Source: Anastrepha obliqua
Lineage: Eukaryota > Arthropoda > Insecta > Diptera > Tephritidae
Length of the DNA: 64,000 nucleotides
Assembly (NCBI RefSeq): GCF_027943255.1
Contig: NC_072893.1
Location: 31,022,001-31,086,000, forward strand
Direction of reading: 5' to 3'
Translations under genes and position numbers: made by a program
Shown: piece after piece, positions 22,290 to 33,575 of the stretch
How positions within the stretch are numbered: the first letter of the stretch is position 1
Layout of the letters: every line of letters begins with the position of its first letter
Notes under the pieces: model-generated
Databases searched by the model: none
What the model was told of the DNA's origin: nothing
Seen by the model: only the letters and a program-made list of their open reading frames with translations

Positions 22290-22815
22290 AGAGTTAAATT
22301 TCAGGCAAATTTATTTGATCTCTTTCGAAATATGGTCCGTCTGAAGCAACACACATGTGGCAACGTTGAACCCAGTCCTCCATGCACCTCTGGTAGGCCG
22401 ACGAAGGGATGGCCCTCAGCTCCTTCTTCGCAATCTCTTTGATCTCCTCTATCGACTGAAATCTCCTTCCACGAAGGGGTAACTTCAGCTTGGGAAACAA
22501 AAAGAAGTCGCACGGGGACATATAAGGTGAATACGGTGCTTGCACGTTGGTATTTACTTGGCATTTGGTCAAATAATCCAGCACAATTTAAGCCCGGTGC
22601 GATGGCGCGTTATCATCATGCAAAATCGAAGAACTGTTTGCCCACATTTCCGACCGTTTGCGACGTACAGCATCTCTCAAACGCTTTAAAACGGTTAAAT
22701 AATATTCTTTGTTGACTGGCTGGCCCGATGGAAGGTACTCATATTGCATTACGCCTTGGCAATCGAAGCAAACAGTCAACATCACCTTCCCGGTACTTTT
22801 TGATCATAGGGTGGA
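22290..22815 (-). pseudogene. mariner, same lineage as its neighbour, 5' half deleted, head-on orientation
   Basis: On the minus strand a terminus-like TCAAAAAGTACCGGGAA (22789-22805) runs directly into VCFDCQGVMQYEYLPSGQPV, then NKEYYLTVLKRLRDAVRRK, SILHDDNAPSH (second Asp), PCDFFLFPKLKLPLRGRRF (third Asp) and CHMCVASDGPYFERDQINL. The DNA-binding half and first Asp are lost, and its own 3' terminus is not visible. Its C-terminal half faces that of the plus-strand copy ending at 22273, giving a long inverted repeat. Confidence 0.8.
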
Positions 22816-23845
22816 AAAAATACCACTTTTTTGGCGAACTGTCCTAATGTACATACATACATAAATAGGTAGCAGTATGCAAACCATTGACGATGTCTAA
22901 ATAAAATCCACTTTTGTAAAATTATTGCCTACAAAAATGATTACAAATGGTCGGATAACGCGAAGTGTGTGCGTACATACATACATACGAGTGTATTAAT
23001 TTGTGGATGTTTGTGTGCAAGCGTGCATATATATAGCTTTTACAAGTGGGCTACTTACATGCACTTATATAAACATATATACATACACATGTATTTATCG
23101 AGCAGTTAGGCTGCGTTTATCGCCGGGTCGGTCATTACAAGCAGCCGTTGCTTGGGTAAAATTAATATATCCCATCGCAAGCAGACTCGTAAATACTCGT
23201 ATACACTTCCATGTTTGTATGTATTACATCGAAGTTACACAGTTGGTTGTAATTAGTTGGTTGTTAGACACACACACACACACTCATACAAGAATTATAA
23301 AATAGACTTCAGCTAAGTTGAATGCACGTAAATTTTCTTATAATTACAGAGAATTTACTCAACTGTCAGATTTTAATTACACACCCTGTGTATATGGGTC
23401 TTAATCCTCTTATAATGTAAGGGTATGCTTAGCCAGGAATTTTATTATGAATGCCTGCGTAAGTATGTGTGTATGTATGCGCTATAACTGTAATTGTATA
23501 TCTAAAGAATGTGCCAAAAAATGCATAAACATATTTGCATTTGCTCTGAAGATCTGGCGCTAGCGTGGCTTTCAGTTAAACGATCTGTTGGGGGGCGAGA
23601 AATTCCGAAAAATAAATGTTTCACTAAATGACCAAGAAATGTGTTCAAATCTGTTCAATATCATCACCTGGAGTTTTTCTGCAACTTCGACTATCTTCAA
23701 TCCCAGCATTAGATAAAAATGATTTGACTGCAAAGTTTTCACAGTTTATTGTTTGGTTTACAAATACGCGGCTCGTGTGAAAAGTGCGTGCAATGACAGA
23801 GAGATGTTTAGTTAGGAGCATCTCTTGGAAGAATATATACCAGGT
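22816..23845. other. non-coding spacer with CATA and CA microsatellites
   Basis: Several ACATACATACATAC and TATATA runs around 22850-23100 and an (AC)n run near 23267-23283. No domain or splice-bounded exon. The composition resembles unique fly intron sequence. Confidence 0.5.
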
Positions 23846-23849
23846 TTCA

Positions 23850-24370
23850 GCCAGGTCGGCCTATTTCTTGTGTTTGGCATTCGTTTGAGTCAAGGAAGCC
23901 GAGTGATTTTCCTATTCCATCACGGCAAGACTCCAGCCCACGCCCAGCAGTTGTGGTTACAAAATGAATAGAAACAGGGTTACAATTGGTTTCACATCTC
24001 TCCCTCTGAACCATCCGACTATTATTTGAAGAAATGGCTGGCGGAAAAAAGATTTTATTCAATCGAGGAGGCGAATGCAGAAACAAATGTGGCCGGAAAA
24101 TTGGTGAAAATTGGGTTCCAATTGGTTTCGCATCCCTCCTATTCTCCAGACTTGGCTCCCTCGGATTCCTTGGACTATTATTTGTTCTCCAACTCGAAGA
24201 AATGCCAGGGGGGAAAAAAGATTTTATTCAAACGAGGAAGTGATTGCAGAAACGAATAGCTATTTTTCAGACTTGAACAAATCTCATTTTTCGATAGGGA
24301 TCAGCAAACTAGAACAACGTTGGACGATATGTATAAGCCTGAAAGGAGGCATGTTAAAATTTATCTTAAC
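23850..24370 (+). pseudogene. mariner transposase C-terminus, partly duplicated
   Basis: HHGKTPAHAQQLWLQ (second catalytic Asp lost) leads into EPSDYYLKKWLAEKRFYSIE. The same C-terminal piece then starts again: GFQLVSHPSYSPDLAPSDS followed by, in another frame, EKRFYSNEEVIAETNSYFSD, KSHFSIGISKLEQRWT and CISLKGGMLKF. The region from 'HPSYSPDLAPSD' to 'AET' is thus present twice in tandem, differing by small changes. The N-terminal half is absent. No TIR was identified. Confidence 0.75.
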
Positions 24371-24471
24371 CCGTACGAGTTGTTCATTTTGCTCAACCTC
24401 CCGTAACATCCCCTTGCTGTGGAACACTTTAACCCTTTATCTTCCTGTGCGCTTACTGAATTTTCATTATA

Positions 24472-25313
24472 AAGGGTGTTTTTTTAGAGGTTAGGTTTTC
24501 AAGATGAAATAAAACGTATATAATTTAATGTTATGGCCAAGAATTTAGCTTTATAATAAAGATAAGGGTTTGCCATTATGTTTTAAAAATGATTTCGGGC
24601 AAGTGGCCGCCGCGGCTGGCTCGAATAAATTCCAGTCGAGAGGCCCAATTTTCGACCACTTTTTGCAGCAATTGGGGCCGTATGTCAGCAATAACGCGCC
24701 GAATATTCTCTTCCAAGACGTCAATCGTCTCGGGCTTATCTGCGTAGACAAGCGACTTCACATAGCCCCACAAGAAATAGTCCAGCGGTGTTATATCGCA
24801 CGATCTTGGAGGCCACGCCACAGGTCCACGGCGCATTGGCTGTATGGCATGTAGCGTCCAATTCAGGCACGAAAAAGTCATTAATCATGGCTCTATAGCG
24901 CTCTCCATTGACTGTAACATTATGGCCGGCTTCATTTTTAAAGAAATATGGACCAATGATTCCCTCTGCCCATAGAGCACACCAAACAGTGACTTTTTGA
25001 GGATGCAACGGCGTCTCAGCAATGGCTTGTGGATTATGTTCACTCCAAATGCGACAATTTTGCTTATTGACATACCCATTCAACCAAAAGTGAGATTCAT
25101 CGCTGAACAAAAACCATTATTTTCGAACCGCGCGAACCGAACCAGTATTTTCGTAATAAATTTGCACGATTTGCAAACGTTGTTCAGGTGTAAGTCTATT
25201 CATTATGAAATGGCAAACCAAACTGAGCATAAATCAAGTGACAGCTGTCAAAAAGACCATCTATGAAAAAAGTAGTGCCAACTTGAAAACCTAACCTCTA
25301 AAAAAAACAACCT
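24472..25313 (-). mobile_element. mariner-superfamily element (DUF4817-type) with TIRs, internally deleted
   Basis: The termini share a core of about 25 bp (TTTTTTTAGAGGTTAGGTTT inside 24480-24503 and its inverted copy in 25282-25306). Each end abuts a TA (24470-24471 and 25314-25315). On the minus strand the start at 25203 gives MNRLTPEQRLQIVQIYYENT, then a deletion, then FSDESHFWLNGYVNKQNCRI (first Asp), LHPQKVTVWCALWAEGIIGP and VTVNGERYRAMINDFFVPEL. A deletion at LDATCHTA follows. In another frame come SCDITPLDYFLWGYVKSLVY (third Asp) and GGHLPEIIFKT at the stop. This is the freshest transposase text in the window. Confidence 0.9.
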
Positions 25314-25315
25314 TA

Positions 25316-25629
25316 CATCTTTTGAAAACGAGTCATAAATGCTCTTTAAAGTAGAAGTTAGAGGGTAAAAATCGAGAAATTTTATTTTTATTCTTTTCAT
25401 TTTTTATTTTTTATGGATGATATTTTCGATAAATTAATTGCATATTCGGCCAAATTCTTCAAACTTCAGCGAACCATGAAAAAGGCCAAGGCACTAGGCT
25501 AAGTTGCTATGACCAACTTCAGCCACTTTCATAAATTTCAGCGCTTATTCGTATGGACTATCTTTTTAGTAGAATTTTTGGACTGTGTAATTAATGAGTT
25601 TTCACCCAAGAACCAGAACATTTAATTTC
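25316..25629. other. short non-coding spacer
   Basis: AT-rich sequence between the TIR-bearing mariner and the following LINE fragment. No feature recognised. Confidence 0.4.
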
Positions 25630-26540
25630 AATGGAAAAGCAATTTTCAGGCAAAAGTCTTTGCGATCTTGCAGGCATACAAAATGCTTAGGGAACCGAGG
25701 AAGCTATTAAGATTTTATCCAATAGTCAAGTTGCGGTCAAGACTCTGATGGCACCATGGTGGATATCCATATTGATCAATTCCTGTAAAGAGGCGAGGAA
25801 ATCTTTTGGCGATGCTGGTAACATTTCTTTTATCCGGGTTCCAGGATATAGGTACTTGGATAAAAAATGAAATTGATGATGACCGTGTCAGGAAGGGGTA
25901 GACTGAATTGATCTCAGAGATCTCTTACCCGGTTATCGGCACGCCCCTGACTTGAAGGAAAATTGCACAACTTTTTACTTTGGAAAGCGCAGAAGAGATG
26001 AAGTTCCTTTCGAGTTCGTGTGCTATTTCGAAAACCCTTTGGCCTCACAGCAATAAACCGAGGACTTAAAAAGTTTTGGGGACTCCACGCCATTCAATTT
26101 CCAAATTCGTAGCTGTGTTTACCGGCCATTGGACGATCAGCACTTATGCAGAAAGACTGGGTTTAATATTTAGTCGCCATTGCAGAAGCTATGGGGATCT
26201 TTCAGGTAAGGATACTGTTAAGCACTTTCTGTGCAAATGTCTGAGTTTAGCGGCCAGTCGATTACGGTCACTGGGTACTCCTTTCTTCAACAGCCTGGGT
26301 CAGTGCGCGAACCTAAGTCCCATCAACCTTCTGCATTACATCAACAGCTCTTATTGACTTTAGATATCTGGGAAACCGTTTTACCTGCCTATCTACCAGT
26401 TGCTGAGTTCAGACTATACTCCAATAGCCTGAAGAGCGTCAAATACCTTCCAATCGGAAGAAATTAAGGGCAGCTGCATCAGCCAAAAGGTTGTTCAAGG
26501 CAACGATTTTGATTAGACAACAGCACTTACGCCCTAAAAA
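25630..26540 (+). pseudogene. LINE RNase H domain and C-terminus (I/LOA-type)
   Basis: Across several frames: ILSNSQVAVKTL (RNase H Asp changed to Asn), FGDAGNISFIRVPGYRYLD (PGH changed to PGY), NEIDDDRVRKG, SEISYPVIGTPLT, then VAVFTGHWTISTYAERLGLI, KDTVKHFLCKCLSLAASRLR and LLHYINSSY at the end. The order matches the terminal third of an RNase H-bearing LINE. Its ending resembles the minus-strand copy at 62290-62575 (LLHYINS), so both may belong to one family. RT is missing. Confidence 0.8.
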
Positions 26541-27805
26541 AACTTCATTTCCATTTTTGTTTGAAAACCCACCTGAACTCACAACATTAATCCCACTTTC
26601 ACTCTATTGAAGCCTCTTATACAAATATTTATTTACATATATTGCCAGCCATAAAGACATAAAAACATAGGAAATCCGCTTTTTCAACAGCAATCTTTTG
26701 TATTGAAAAGAAAACAAAAAAAAAAAAGAAAAACAAAAAAAATGTTTGGCAATAAATGCCGTTGGCAAGCAACATTTCCCACATTGCCAAAGGCAACGAG
26801 GTGCCTTAAGGGCGCTTAAGGTATGTACTACGAAGAAGGCCTACAATACAGTTAATTTCGTTGACATCGTCGTCGGCGTCCTTGATGATGGCGGCGGTAG
26901 CAATCAGCAGCCAACACATACCAATTGACGCATTGAACAGTTGAACACAGACAGCCGGTCGACGGAAGCTTATCTCCGACCTTCACAGTGCATTGAAGTT
27001 GACATTCTGTTTGTGTATGCACTTCTGCCAAAATTTATTGCTAGCTTCCCACTGAAAAAAGTGGACTTCCCCAAAAACTACTGCCACCACTACATGCACG
27101 CATATACAAACACACAGCAGTGTAGACTTTGTGTTTTAAAGTTGCGCCAGTTAGTAGGTAGAAAGTATTATGCAATACGAATACTAAAGTTGCCATGCAT
27201 TTGCCCGAACTTGGCACAATCCTAGCTATTGTGGAGCTTACAGCTGGGTACGCCGGCTTTTCGACATTTCGTTGCACTTGGCTAATATTACTAAACTGAA
27301 CGTTTGCGTGTTTTATCGGCACTTTTGGCATATAAATCTTGATGCAACTGCATATACACACATACGTAAATATTACAAACAAAAAAATACTTTATACAGG
27401 CATGCATTAACACATACATCTTTAGTTATGTAATTGCACACACGTGCCTCGTTCGTTCTTCTACCAGTGCTCGTATTTAAAAGGCCCGCCCTTTCCCTTG
27501 CGGCCTTTAGTTACGGCTTTTGTTCGCAACATTTTCATAGCCTTATTAAGCGGACGTGGGCGAGTGCAGCAATCAAACCTCGACCGAATTACAATTCATA
27601 ATAAATGGTTTTTGTTCCTTCACCCTTCAATTTAGTAGAGCGAGCCAAAGGTGTTATTTGATGTTACGAAACCATGTAGTTGGATATGAAGTGAAGTGAA
27701 ATATAGTAAAAATGTTCAATATATTTTACAGTCTGCCTAATAGAAGTGCGACCGCCATAACTTAGAAACTACTTCATCTATTCTATACTAACAAACTGCA
27801 TTATA
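26541..27805. other. non-coding spacer, no gene seen
   Basis: Contains a long A-rich run at about 26708-26742 and less AT-rich sequence with short GTCG/GGCGGC runs near 26868-26896. Frames at 26941-27382 and 27444-27635 have no domain. Could be host intron sequence. Confidence 0.45.
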
Positions 27806-27990
27806 TCATCATCATCATCATCATATTTTGGGACTACAGTTCTTTATGAGCTTTAGCCTGCTGCACGTGGGAGCTCCATACATCTCGATTGCTTGCGACT
27901 TTTTTCCAAGTCCTTATTCCAAGTTTATTGATGTCCTCCTCTAGTTCGTCGGCCCATCTTCTCTGTTCTCTCTCTTTCGCTTGCACTAGT
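27806..27990 (-). pseudogene. RTE-like LINE 3' end with ATG/TCA repeat tail
   Basis: On the minus strand RRWADELEEDINKLGIRTWK is followed by NRDVWSSHVQQAKAHKEL and a stop, the end of an RTE-like polyprotein (post-RT 'RW.D..E.DL' motif). The 3' tail is a (TCA)n run on the plus strand at about 27805-27825. Short microsatellite tails are characteristic of RTE-like insertions. Truncated upstream at about 27990. Confidence 0.7.
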
Positions 27991-28339
27991 GTCTCAAAAT
28001 TCACCGCTAAAATGTGCAATCTGAGACACTTAAAAAGAAATGGAACGTTTAGAATAAAATTTTTCTTTATGGAACTATAAAATTTTAGCAAAGTGAAACC
28101 TGCTTCATGGAGTGTACGTATACGACTTCAAGTATTTATTAATGTTCGTATCTGATTGATCCCTTTATTTGTGATATTTTACTAGAAACGAATTAAATAA
28201 AGCAGAAATTTTCAATTTATTGATGAATCATTTTAATGGAATTTTTCCTTACATTTATTTGCGGCTATAAGTGAATATGTCCGTAAGGACACACATATTT
28301 CATGTATACAAAAGTCTGTGCCATTGATATAGGTACAAG
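27991..28339. other. short non-coding spacer
   Basis: No recognisable feature; AT-rich. Confidence 0.4.
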
Positions 28340-29110
28340 GTGGCGCAAAATTAAGATTTGTAATTTATACTTTTATATTTTTTCGTATTTTTTGAAATAT
28401 TTTTTTTATATCTTCATATTTTTGTATCATAATTTTTATATTTTACTAATATTTTCTTATACTCTTTACATATTTTTTATTTACTTTATATATTTCTATA
28501 TTGTTATATATATATATATATATAGTTTACATTCTTTTCATATTTTTTTGTATTCTTTTTATATATTTTTATATTTTTTAACTCTCTTAAATTTTTTTCA
28601 AATTTTTTTATTATTTTAAATGCTTTTTATTTATTTTAATTCCTTCCTAAATATTCTTTTCATAATCTTTATATTTATCTAATATTTTTTTCATATATAT
28701 TTGTATTTGGTTTATATTCTTTTCATTTTTTTTATTATTTTTAAATATTTTTTTAAATTATTATTATTTATTATTATTATTATATATTAATTATTATTTT
28801 TATACATTATTATACTTTATTTATATTATTTTTTTATATATTTTAATTTTTTATAATTATTTTTTATAATTTTTAATTTTTTTATTTATTTATTTATTTT
28901 CATTGCTTTTTAATTTTTATTTCTTAGTCTTTATGTTTTTCTAATAATTTTTTTTTTATGCGCTTATATTTGTTTTTCATTATTTTAATATTTTTATATA
29001 TCTTCTATTCTTTTTATACAATACATTTTTATATTTGAAAACAAAATTTGTTTTTGAATATATTCTTTATTTTGTCATCCTTTTAATATTATTTTTTATT
29101 ATTTTGTTCA
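28340..29110. repeat. strand-asymmetric T-rich low-complexity tract
   Basis: About 770 bp composed almost wholly of T and A with T strongly in excess on the plus strand. It is built from degenerate variants of TATTTTT and TTTATAT, including a (TA)n core at about 28506-28522. The Tyr/Phe/Ile-rich frame at 28302-28619 is an artefact of composition. Similar tracts flank the Helentron at 31940-34250. Confidence 0.8.
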
Positions 29111-29394
29111 TATTCACAGATGCAGCATACAAACAGACAAGCAAAGGAGCGCCTAAAGGTCAAAATAAAGATTTCCATCCCTCAAAATCATTCTTTTTAT
29201 TTGGTAAAAAACTTATTTAAAAACAAAATTTAATGATTAATTTCCCGTCACCTTGTGTCTGCACCTGTATGCAATATGTACAGTGAAACCTGAATATAGT
29301 GAAGTTGAGGCGGTCGACCAACCACGTCGATACTTTAGCATTGATAAATTTTGCTTAGTTAAGATGGCGTTGGAAGAAGTCAATATATCGTACG

Positions 29395-29500
29395 CTAATT
29401 CTTCTTCTTCTTGATTGGCGCGATAAACGTTTCCGCGATCTTAGCCGAGTTTAACAAAGCCCGCCAGTCCTTTCGTTCTCGTGCTCACCGGCTGAAGTTG
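29395..29500 (-). pseudogene. RTE-like LINE 3' terminal fragment
   Basis: The plus strand reads (TTC)n, GATTGGCGCGATAAACG, then GCCGAGTTTAACAAAGC and GCCAGTCCTTTCGTTCTCGT. This matches the 3' end of the longer copy at 41255-42860. The minus-strand tail is (GAA)n. Only about 100 bp are present. Confidence 0.7.
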
Positions 29501-29639
29501 GAAACAAAAAGTCAAAGTCAGTGTCCAGAGAGCAGTTCAATTGCGCTACGCAAAAAATAGCGAAGCATTCGTCTTAAACAGCAGCGTGGTTAACAGCGTT
29601 CCAAAAGGCAGTATTTCACGTTAGTAAGCAAATCTGCAA

Positions 29640-30320
29640 AATAAGCAGGATTTTCTTATCTTCAATCTCAGATTCACCTTGGTCAGATCTAGAAAACCGA
29701 ACACCGAAGAGTCTGCAGAATTTTTTTCGAGCCTTAAAAGATAAATTCCTTCTTAACTTCGCTGAAAATCTCAGCTTTATATGCAAACTTCGAAAAGCTT
29801 TCAAAGGCCTTTGATAGGGTCTCCCATAAAACATTGCCAAGAAAATAAGCTTTTTTAGGATTCCATACCAATTTCCTAACATAGATAGTGTCATATTTAT
29901 CTGACTGCACAGATGCAGTGAAAAGCACAATTTCCCGTCCCTTCTAGGTATCGTCTGTTATTCCTCAAGGTTGTATTCTCGGCTCACTTCTCGTTATAAT
30001 TTTTATTAATGATGTAAGTAAGTTCATGTTTTCTTTTTTTTTTCTTTCCTCCACACTGATTAGCTTGAAATTTACTTTACCATATCGAACGTAGAAGATT
30101 CTGTTTGATTGAAATCAGACATAGGAAGAGTTTATTCTTGGTGCGAGAAAAATAGTTTGTATTTGAATACAGCCAAATGCATGAAATTTTAATGCGTTTT
30201 ATTTTAAAACAACATCTAGGCGCTTCTTTTGAAGACATTTTACATTTGTATCCATAGGTAAAAAAATAAATAATGATCTTGATGATGTTTTCTTCAAGGG
30301 AGAAAACAGAGAATGTGTTA
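29640..30320 (+). pseudogene. Jockey/CR1-type LINE RT fragment
   Basis: Broken frames read SKAFDRVSHKTLPRK, then VSSVIPQGCILGSLLVIIFI with NDVSKFM, then WCEKNSLYLNTAKCM. These are RT blocks around the first catalytic Asp and the 'PQGS.LGPLLF' motif. The following FADD box cannot be read: a poly-T/TC run sits where it should be. The reading ends in degenerate sequence by about 30320. Endonuclease and C-terminus are absent. Confidence 0.65.
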
Positions 30321-31046
30321 TAATGAGCGCTTCGTTCGTCATATCGAGGTTTTACCATGCCTTAGCTCTTCAGCCATACATAAATCGCATTCCGACAGTC
30401 TATCAGCCATGCAAGAAAAGTATGCTTTTGTGTGCGATTCTCTTTTGCAAAAATCAAAGAAAAAGCCATATCCACGTCTCGGTTTGTATGTAATTTATTA
30501 AATGTGAATACAATGGCATTTATTAAAGAAAACAAAACAAACAAGAAGGAGACAAAAATGCGAAAGGACCAATAACGTATCGGTGTATGCGTATTCTCAA
30601 CTGTGTGCGCTCATCCCGTATGTGTGTACTTATTTTTAATGCACATTTTATAGCCACGATAATCAATTGGAAAAATTCTTAAAAGCTCAAAAATGTATAA
30701 GCGCACGTACGTGTATATGTATATGTATATGTATAAGTACTTGAATAACAACTTTTTTATAACAGCACATGAGTCGCAGACTTAGTGGTGCCTCTAAGCA
30801 GATAACAATAAACGTCCGTAATATGAGGAATAAACACAAAGAGTATCTAACTTTTCGACACGCTGTCATCTTTTTTTGAAGTGCATCTAAGTACTTGAAT
30901 GAAACCGTGCGAAATAAATCTTCCCAAATGGATATGAAAGGAATATGCTTTCTCATTTTGGCAGTGGCTTACTACAATGAAGACTTCCTCCACTGTTTGG
31001 ATTCTTCCAAAAGTGCGCCATCAACCTGAAGTGGGTTGGAGTAGCT
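30321..31046. other. non-coding spacer with (TATATG)n
   Basis: Includes GTATATGTATATGTATATGT around 30713-30735. No domain or exon recognised. Confidence 0.45.
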
Positions 31047-31051
31047 TTATA

Positions 31052-31577
31052 GGGTTAGGGGTAGTCAGAGGCCCGAGAAAATGATGATTTGCAATAATTT
31101 GTTTTTTCTAGTCAATTGCTTTATTTTACAAAACACAGCAATAATACATCGCGTTTTGACTTGACTTTAGCAAATTAAAAAAAAATTATAATTGTAAAAG
31201 TTATTGCTGCTTGTGTGGAACCCGTTTCTCCGAAAGTCCCTTGCGGTGTTCATCACAAGTCTTTGGAGTTTCATCTAAAATCAGTCGGACAAGAGATATT
31301 AGCTTTATTGATAGATAATCTTGTGCCTGATCGAAGCTTTTTTTCAAAATTAACAATTTGTCGGCCTCAGGAAATATGTTTCAGATTTTCGAAAAAAAAA
31401 ACGACAATCAATTGTTAAAAAAAAAATTTAAATTTTTGAAAAAAAAAAATCTTTCGATCAGGCATGAGTTTTTATGCTTTTCAAAAGCAGTATACATTTT
31501 ATTGAAATCTACCAAGCGCATTTTATTTATACTTTAAAAAATCCAATTTTTTGAAAATTCTGACTACCCCTAACTCC
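31052..31577. mobile_element. MITE with about 18-bp TIRs and TTATA target duplication
   Basis: The left end GGGTTAGGGGTAGTCAGA (31052-31069) and the inverted right end at 31559-31577 differ by a single inserted base. TTATA precedes the left end (31047-31051) and follows the right end (31578-31582). The 526-bp interior is AT-rich with no coding capacity. The superfamily is not determined. Confidence 0.75.
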
Positions 31578-31582
31578 TTATA

Positions 31583-31939
31583 ATAATACACCTCACATAC
31601 TCGATAGTGCGGAGCCCGCTTTATTAAATTTAATAACTAGAATCTATTCAAAAACAGTTCTTACGTTTAATTTTAAAAGATTTCTGAAGCGATTTGCTTG
31701 ATCAACTTACCTTGAAATAGCCGTAGGAAAATAGAAAAAAGCAATATTCACAGTTCAATTGCTCCCAGATCGATTTGTAGTACCTTTCTTCTGACAGAAG
31801 TAAACCTTTATGTTCCCTGCCAAGTATAAAAGTGCTTTATGCTTTTTTTCAAACCAAGATTTTCCCACTCATTCCAGCTCCTTTGGTATATCGGACTCGC
31901 ATTCCACCATTAAGAAAATTATTATTATCTTTTCTCAAT
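31583..31939. other. non-coding spacer
   Basis: No recognisable feature between the MITE and the T-rich tract. Confidence 0.4.
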
Positions 31940-32288
31940 AACTGATTGACGATGATACACCTCAAATTTTTTTACTCTATTTTGTTTTATTTTATTTTCT
32001 TTCTTGTTATATATTTCATATATTATATTTTTTCATATATTACATATATTCTTTTGTATATTTTTCCTTTTATTTATTATATTTTCTTTTTTTCTTTATT
32101 TGTTGTATTTTATTTTATATTTTTGCAACTTTTTTTTCATTTCTTTATTCGTATTTATTTATTTTTTTCTATTAGCTTTTTTACTTTGGATTAATTTAAA
32201 ACATTTTTAAATTTAGTTCACATCTTTTATGTTTTTTTTTTTAATTTGATTTTACATTACTTTATATTATACCTATGATATTATATTT
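31940..32288. repeat. T-rich tract left of the Helentron
   Basis: T-rich on the plus strand like 28340-29110. The Phe/Tyr/Ile-rich frames here are compositional. It resumes as 33708-34250 on the other side of the Helentron, consistent with insertion of that element into a single T-rich tract. Confidence 0.75.
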
Positions 32289-32516
32289 TTGAAGTGAAAC
32301 TTCTTTACGCGCGTAAGAGTGTAATTTCAAGGCCGCGACACACGAGCTAGCGTTATGAAAACCCGTCACGAAATATATAAGCCTACGGCATACAAGCTAT
32401 TCTCTTTCTCCGCTTTGTGCGGTGCTTCGTAGCAGTTAGTAAAACAGCAGTACCGATAGCTAGACGATCAGCTACAATACCATTAAATCACAATAAAACT
32501 ATAAATGCAAAACGTA

Positions 32517-32690
32517 TAGATAGATTTTCCTGTAGTTTGTGCATGTGCCAGTACCATACACAAATCTCAGGGCGGTACATATTCTGAAATAGTCTATGAA
32601 TACGATAAAATGCAGCCACAATAGCTAGTGTATGTTGCACTGTCACGTGCTACTTCCATTGATGGATTGTTTATAATTACACGTAATTAT
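32517..32690 (+). pseudogene. Helentron Pif1-type helicase C-terminus
   Basis: The frame reads DFPVVCACASTIHKSQGGTY, then SEIVYEYDKM and LVYVALSRATSIDGLFI. These are superfamily 1 helicase motifs V and VI ('IHKSQG' and 'YVALSR'), which close the nucleotide-binding core in Pif1/RecD helicases. One stop lies between them. All upstream helicase motifs and the Rep nuclease are deleted, so no activity is possible. Confidence 0.85.
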
Positions 32691-32829
32691 GATTTGAAAT
32701 GCTACCATGGCCGGAGACCACCAATCGTTGCAAGCAGAATTTCGAAGACTGTAGATGAATTGTTTGGAAACTTTTGATCAACAATACTGATCAATTTATG
32801 CAACAAAAAAATACTATTTTAGTTGTCAA

Positions 32830-33575
32830 AGTCTACGTGCTCATGGTACTGACGTATTGAATCCAGTTATGGAAAAATGCAATGTGGTAGTTTTTCATGA
32901 GACTTGGTTGCGTGAATACGAGGAAATTAGTTTACCGAATTTTAACTGCATCATCCAGTATAAAAGAAGTAATGTTCGAACCGGAGGAGTCGCTATCTGC
33001 CACAACAAAAATGAATGTCCTCACACCACACTTTACCACGATTTAGCGCTGTACAGTCAACATCAAATGCCGCTATAGCAGAAGATGTCGGTGATATTTG
33101 TATTTCTGTGTGCCCTGTGATAAATGGACCAAACATAGTAATTGTCGGTATCTACATAACTCCGAATTCACATATCAACGACATTATCACGTTTTTACAT
33201 GGTTTGTTATTAAGATACACTCGTGATGGTGATAAACTTCTTCCTCAACGCGACGATCTGAAACCTCTCATATTAACTGGAGATTTCAATGTAAATTTTG
33301 CATCGGGCACTTCGATGAAATTAATAGAATTTGTAGAGCATCAACTGAAATTACCAATGAGTAATGACCGCTATATTTCAACAACAAAATCAGGAGCAAC
33401 GGTAGATGCCGTATTTTCTCGCTATATCTACACAATCGAGTCAAGAGCATATAGTATATCCTATTTCAGTTACCACAAACCGATTGTATCCACTGCTGCT
33501 ATTGCACCATCAATACAAAATGTACAGGCTATTGAAGCGCCGACTAATGTACAAATTTCAGAAATAAATGAATAA
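32830..33575 (+). pseudogene. Helentron AP-endonuclease-like domain
   Basis: This follows the helicase end on the same strand, after a broken linker. Pieces in order: EKCNVVVFHETWLREYEEIS (the ETW acidic residue of the fold), TGGVAICHNK, then in a second frame (ending 33575) INGPNIVIVGIYITPNSHIN, LKPLILTGDFNVNFASG (catalytic Asp/Asn), SGATVDAVFSRYI and ISYFSYHKPIV. The terminal SDH motif, which carries the catalytic His and its partner Asp, has become SYH. One frameshift and stops in the linker complete the decay. Confidence 0.8.

Noticed and set aside
28302..28619. 105-codon Phe/Tyr/Ile-rich frame
   Set aside because: Product of the T-rich tract's composition; no domain.
31946..32210. Phe/Tyr/Ile-rich frames suggesting a membrane protein
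   Set aside because: Same compositional artefact in T-rich sequence.
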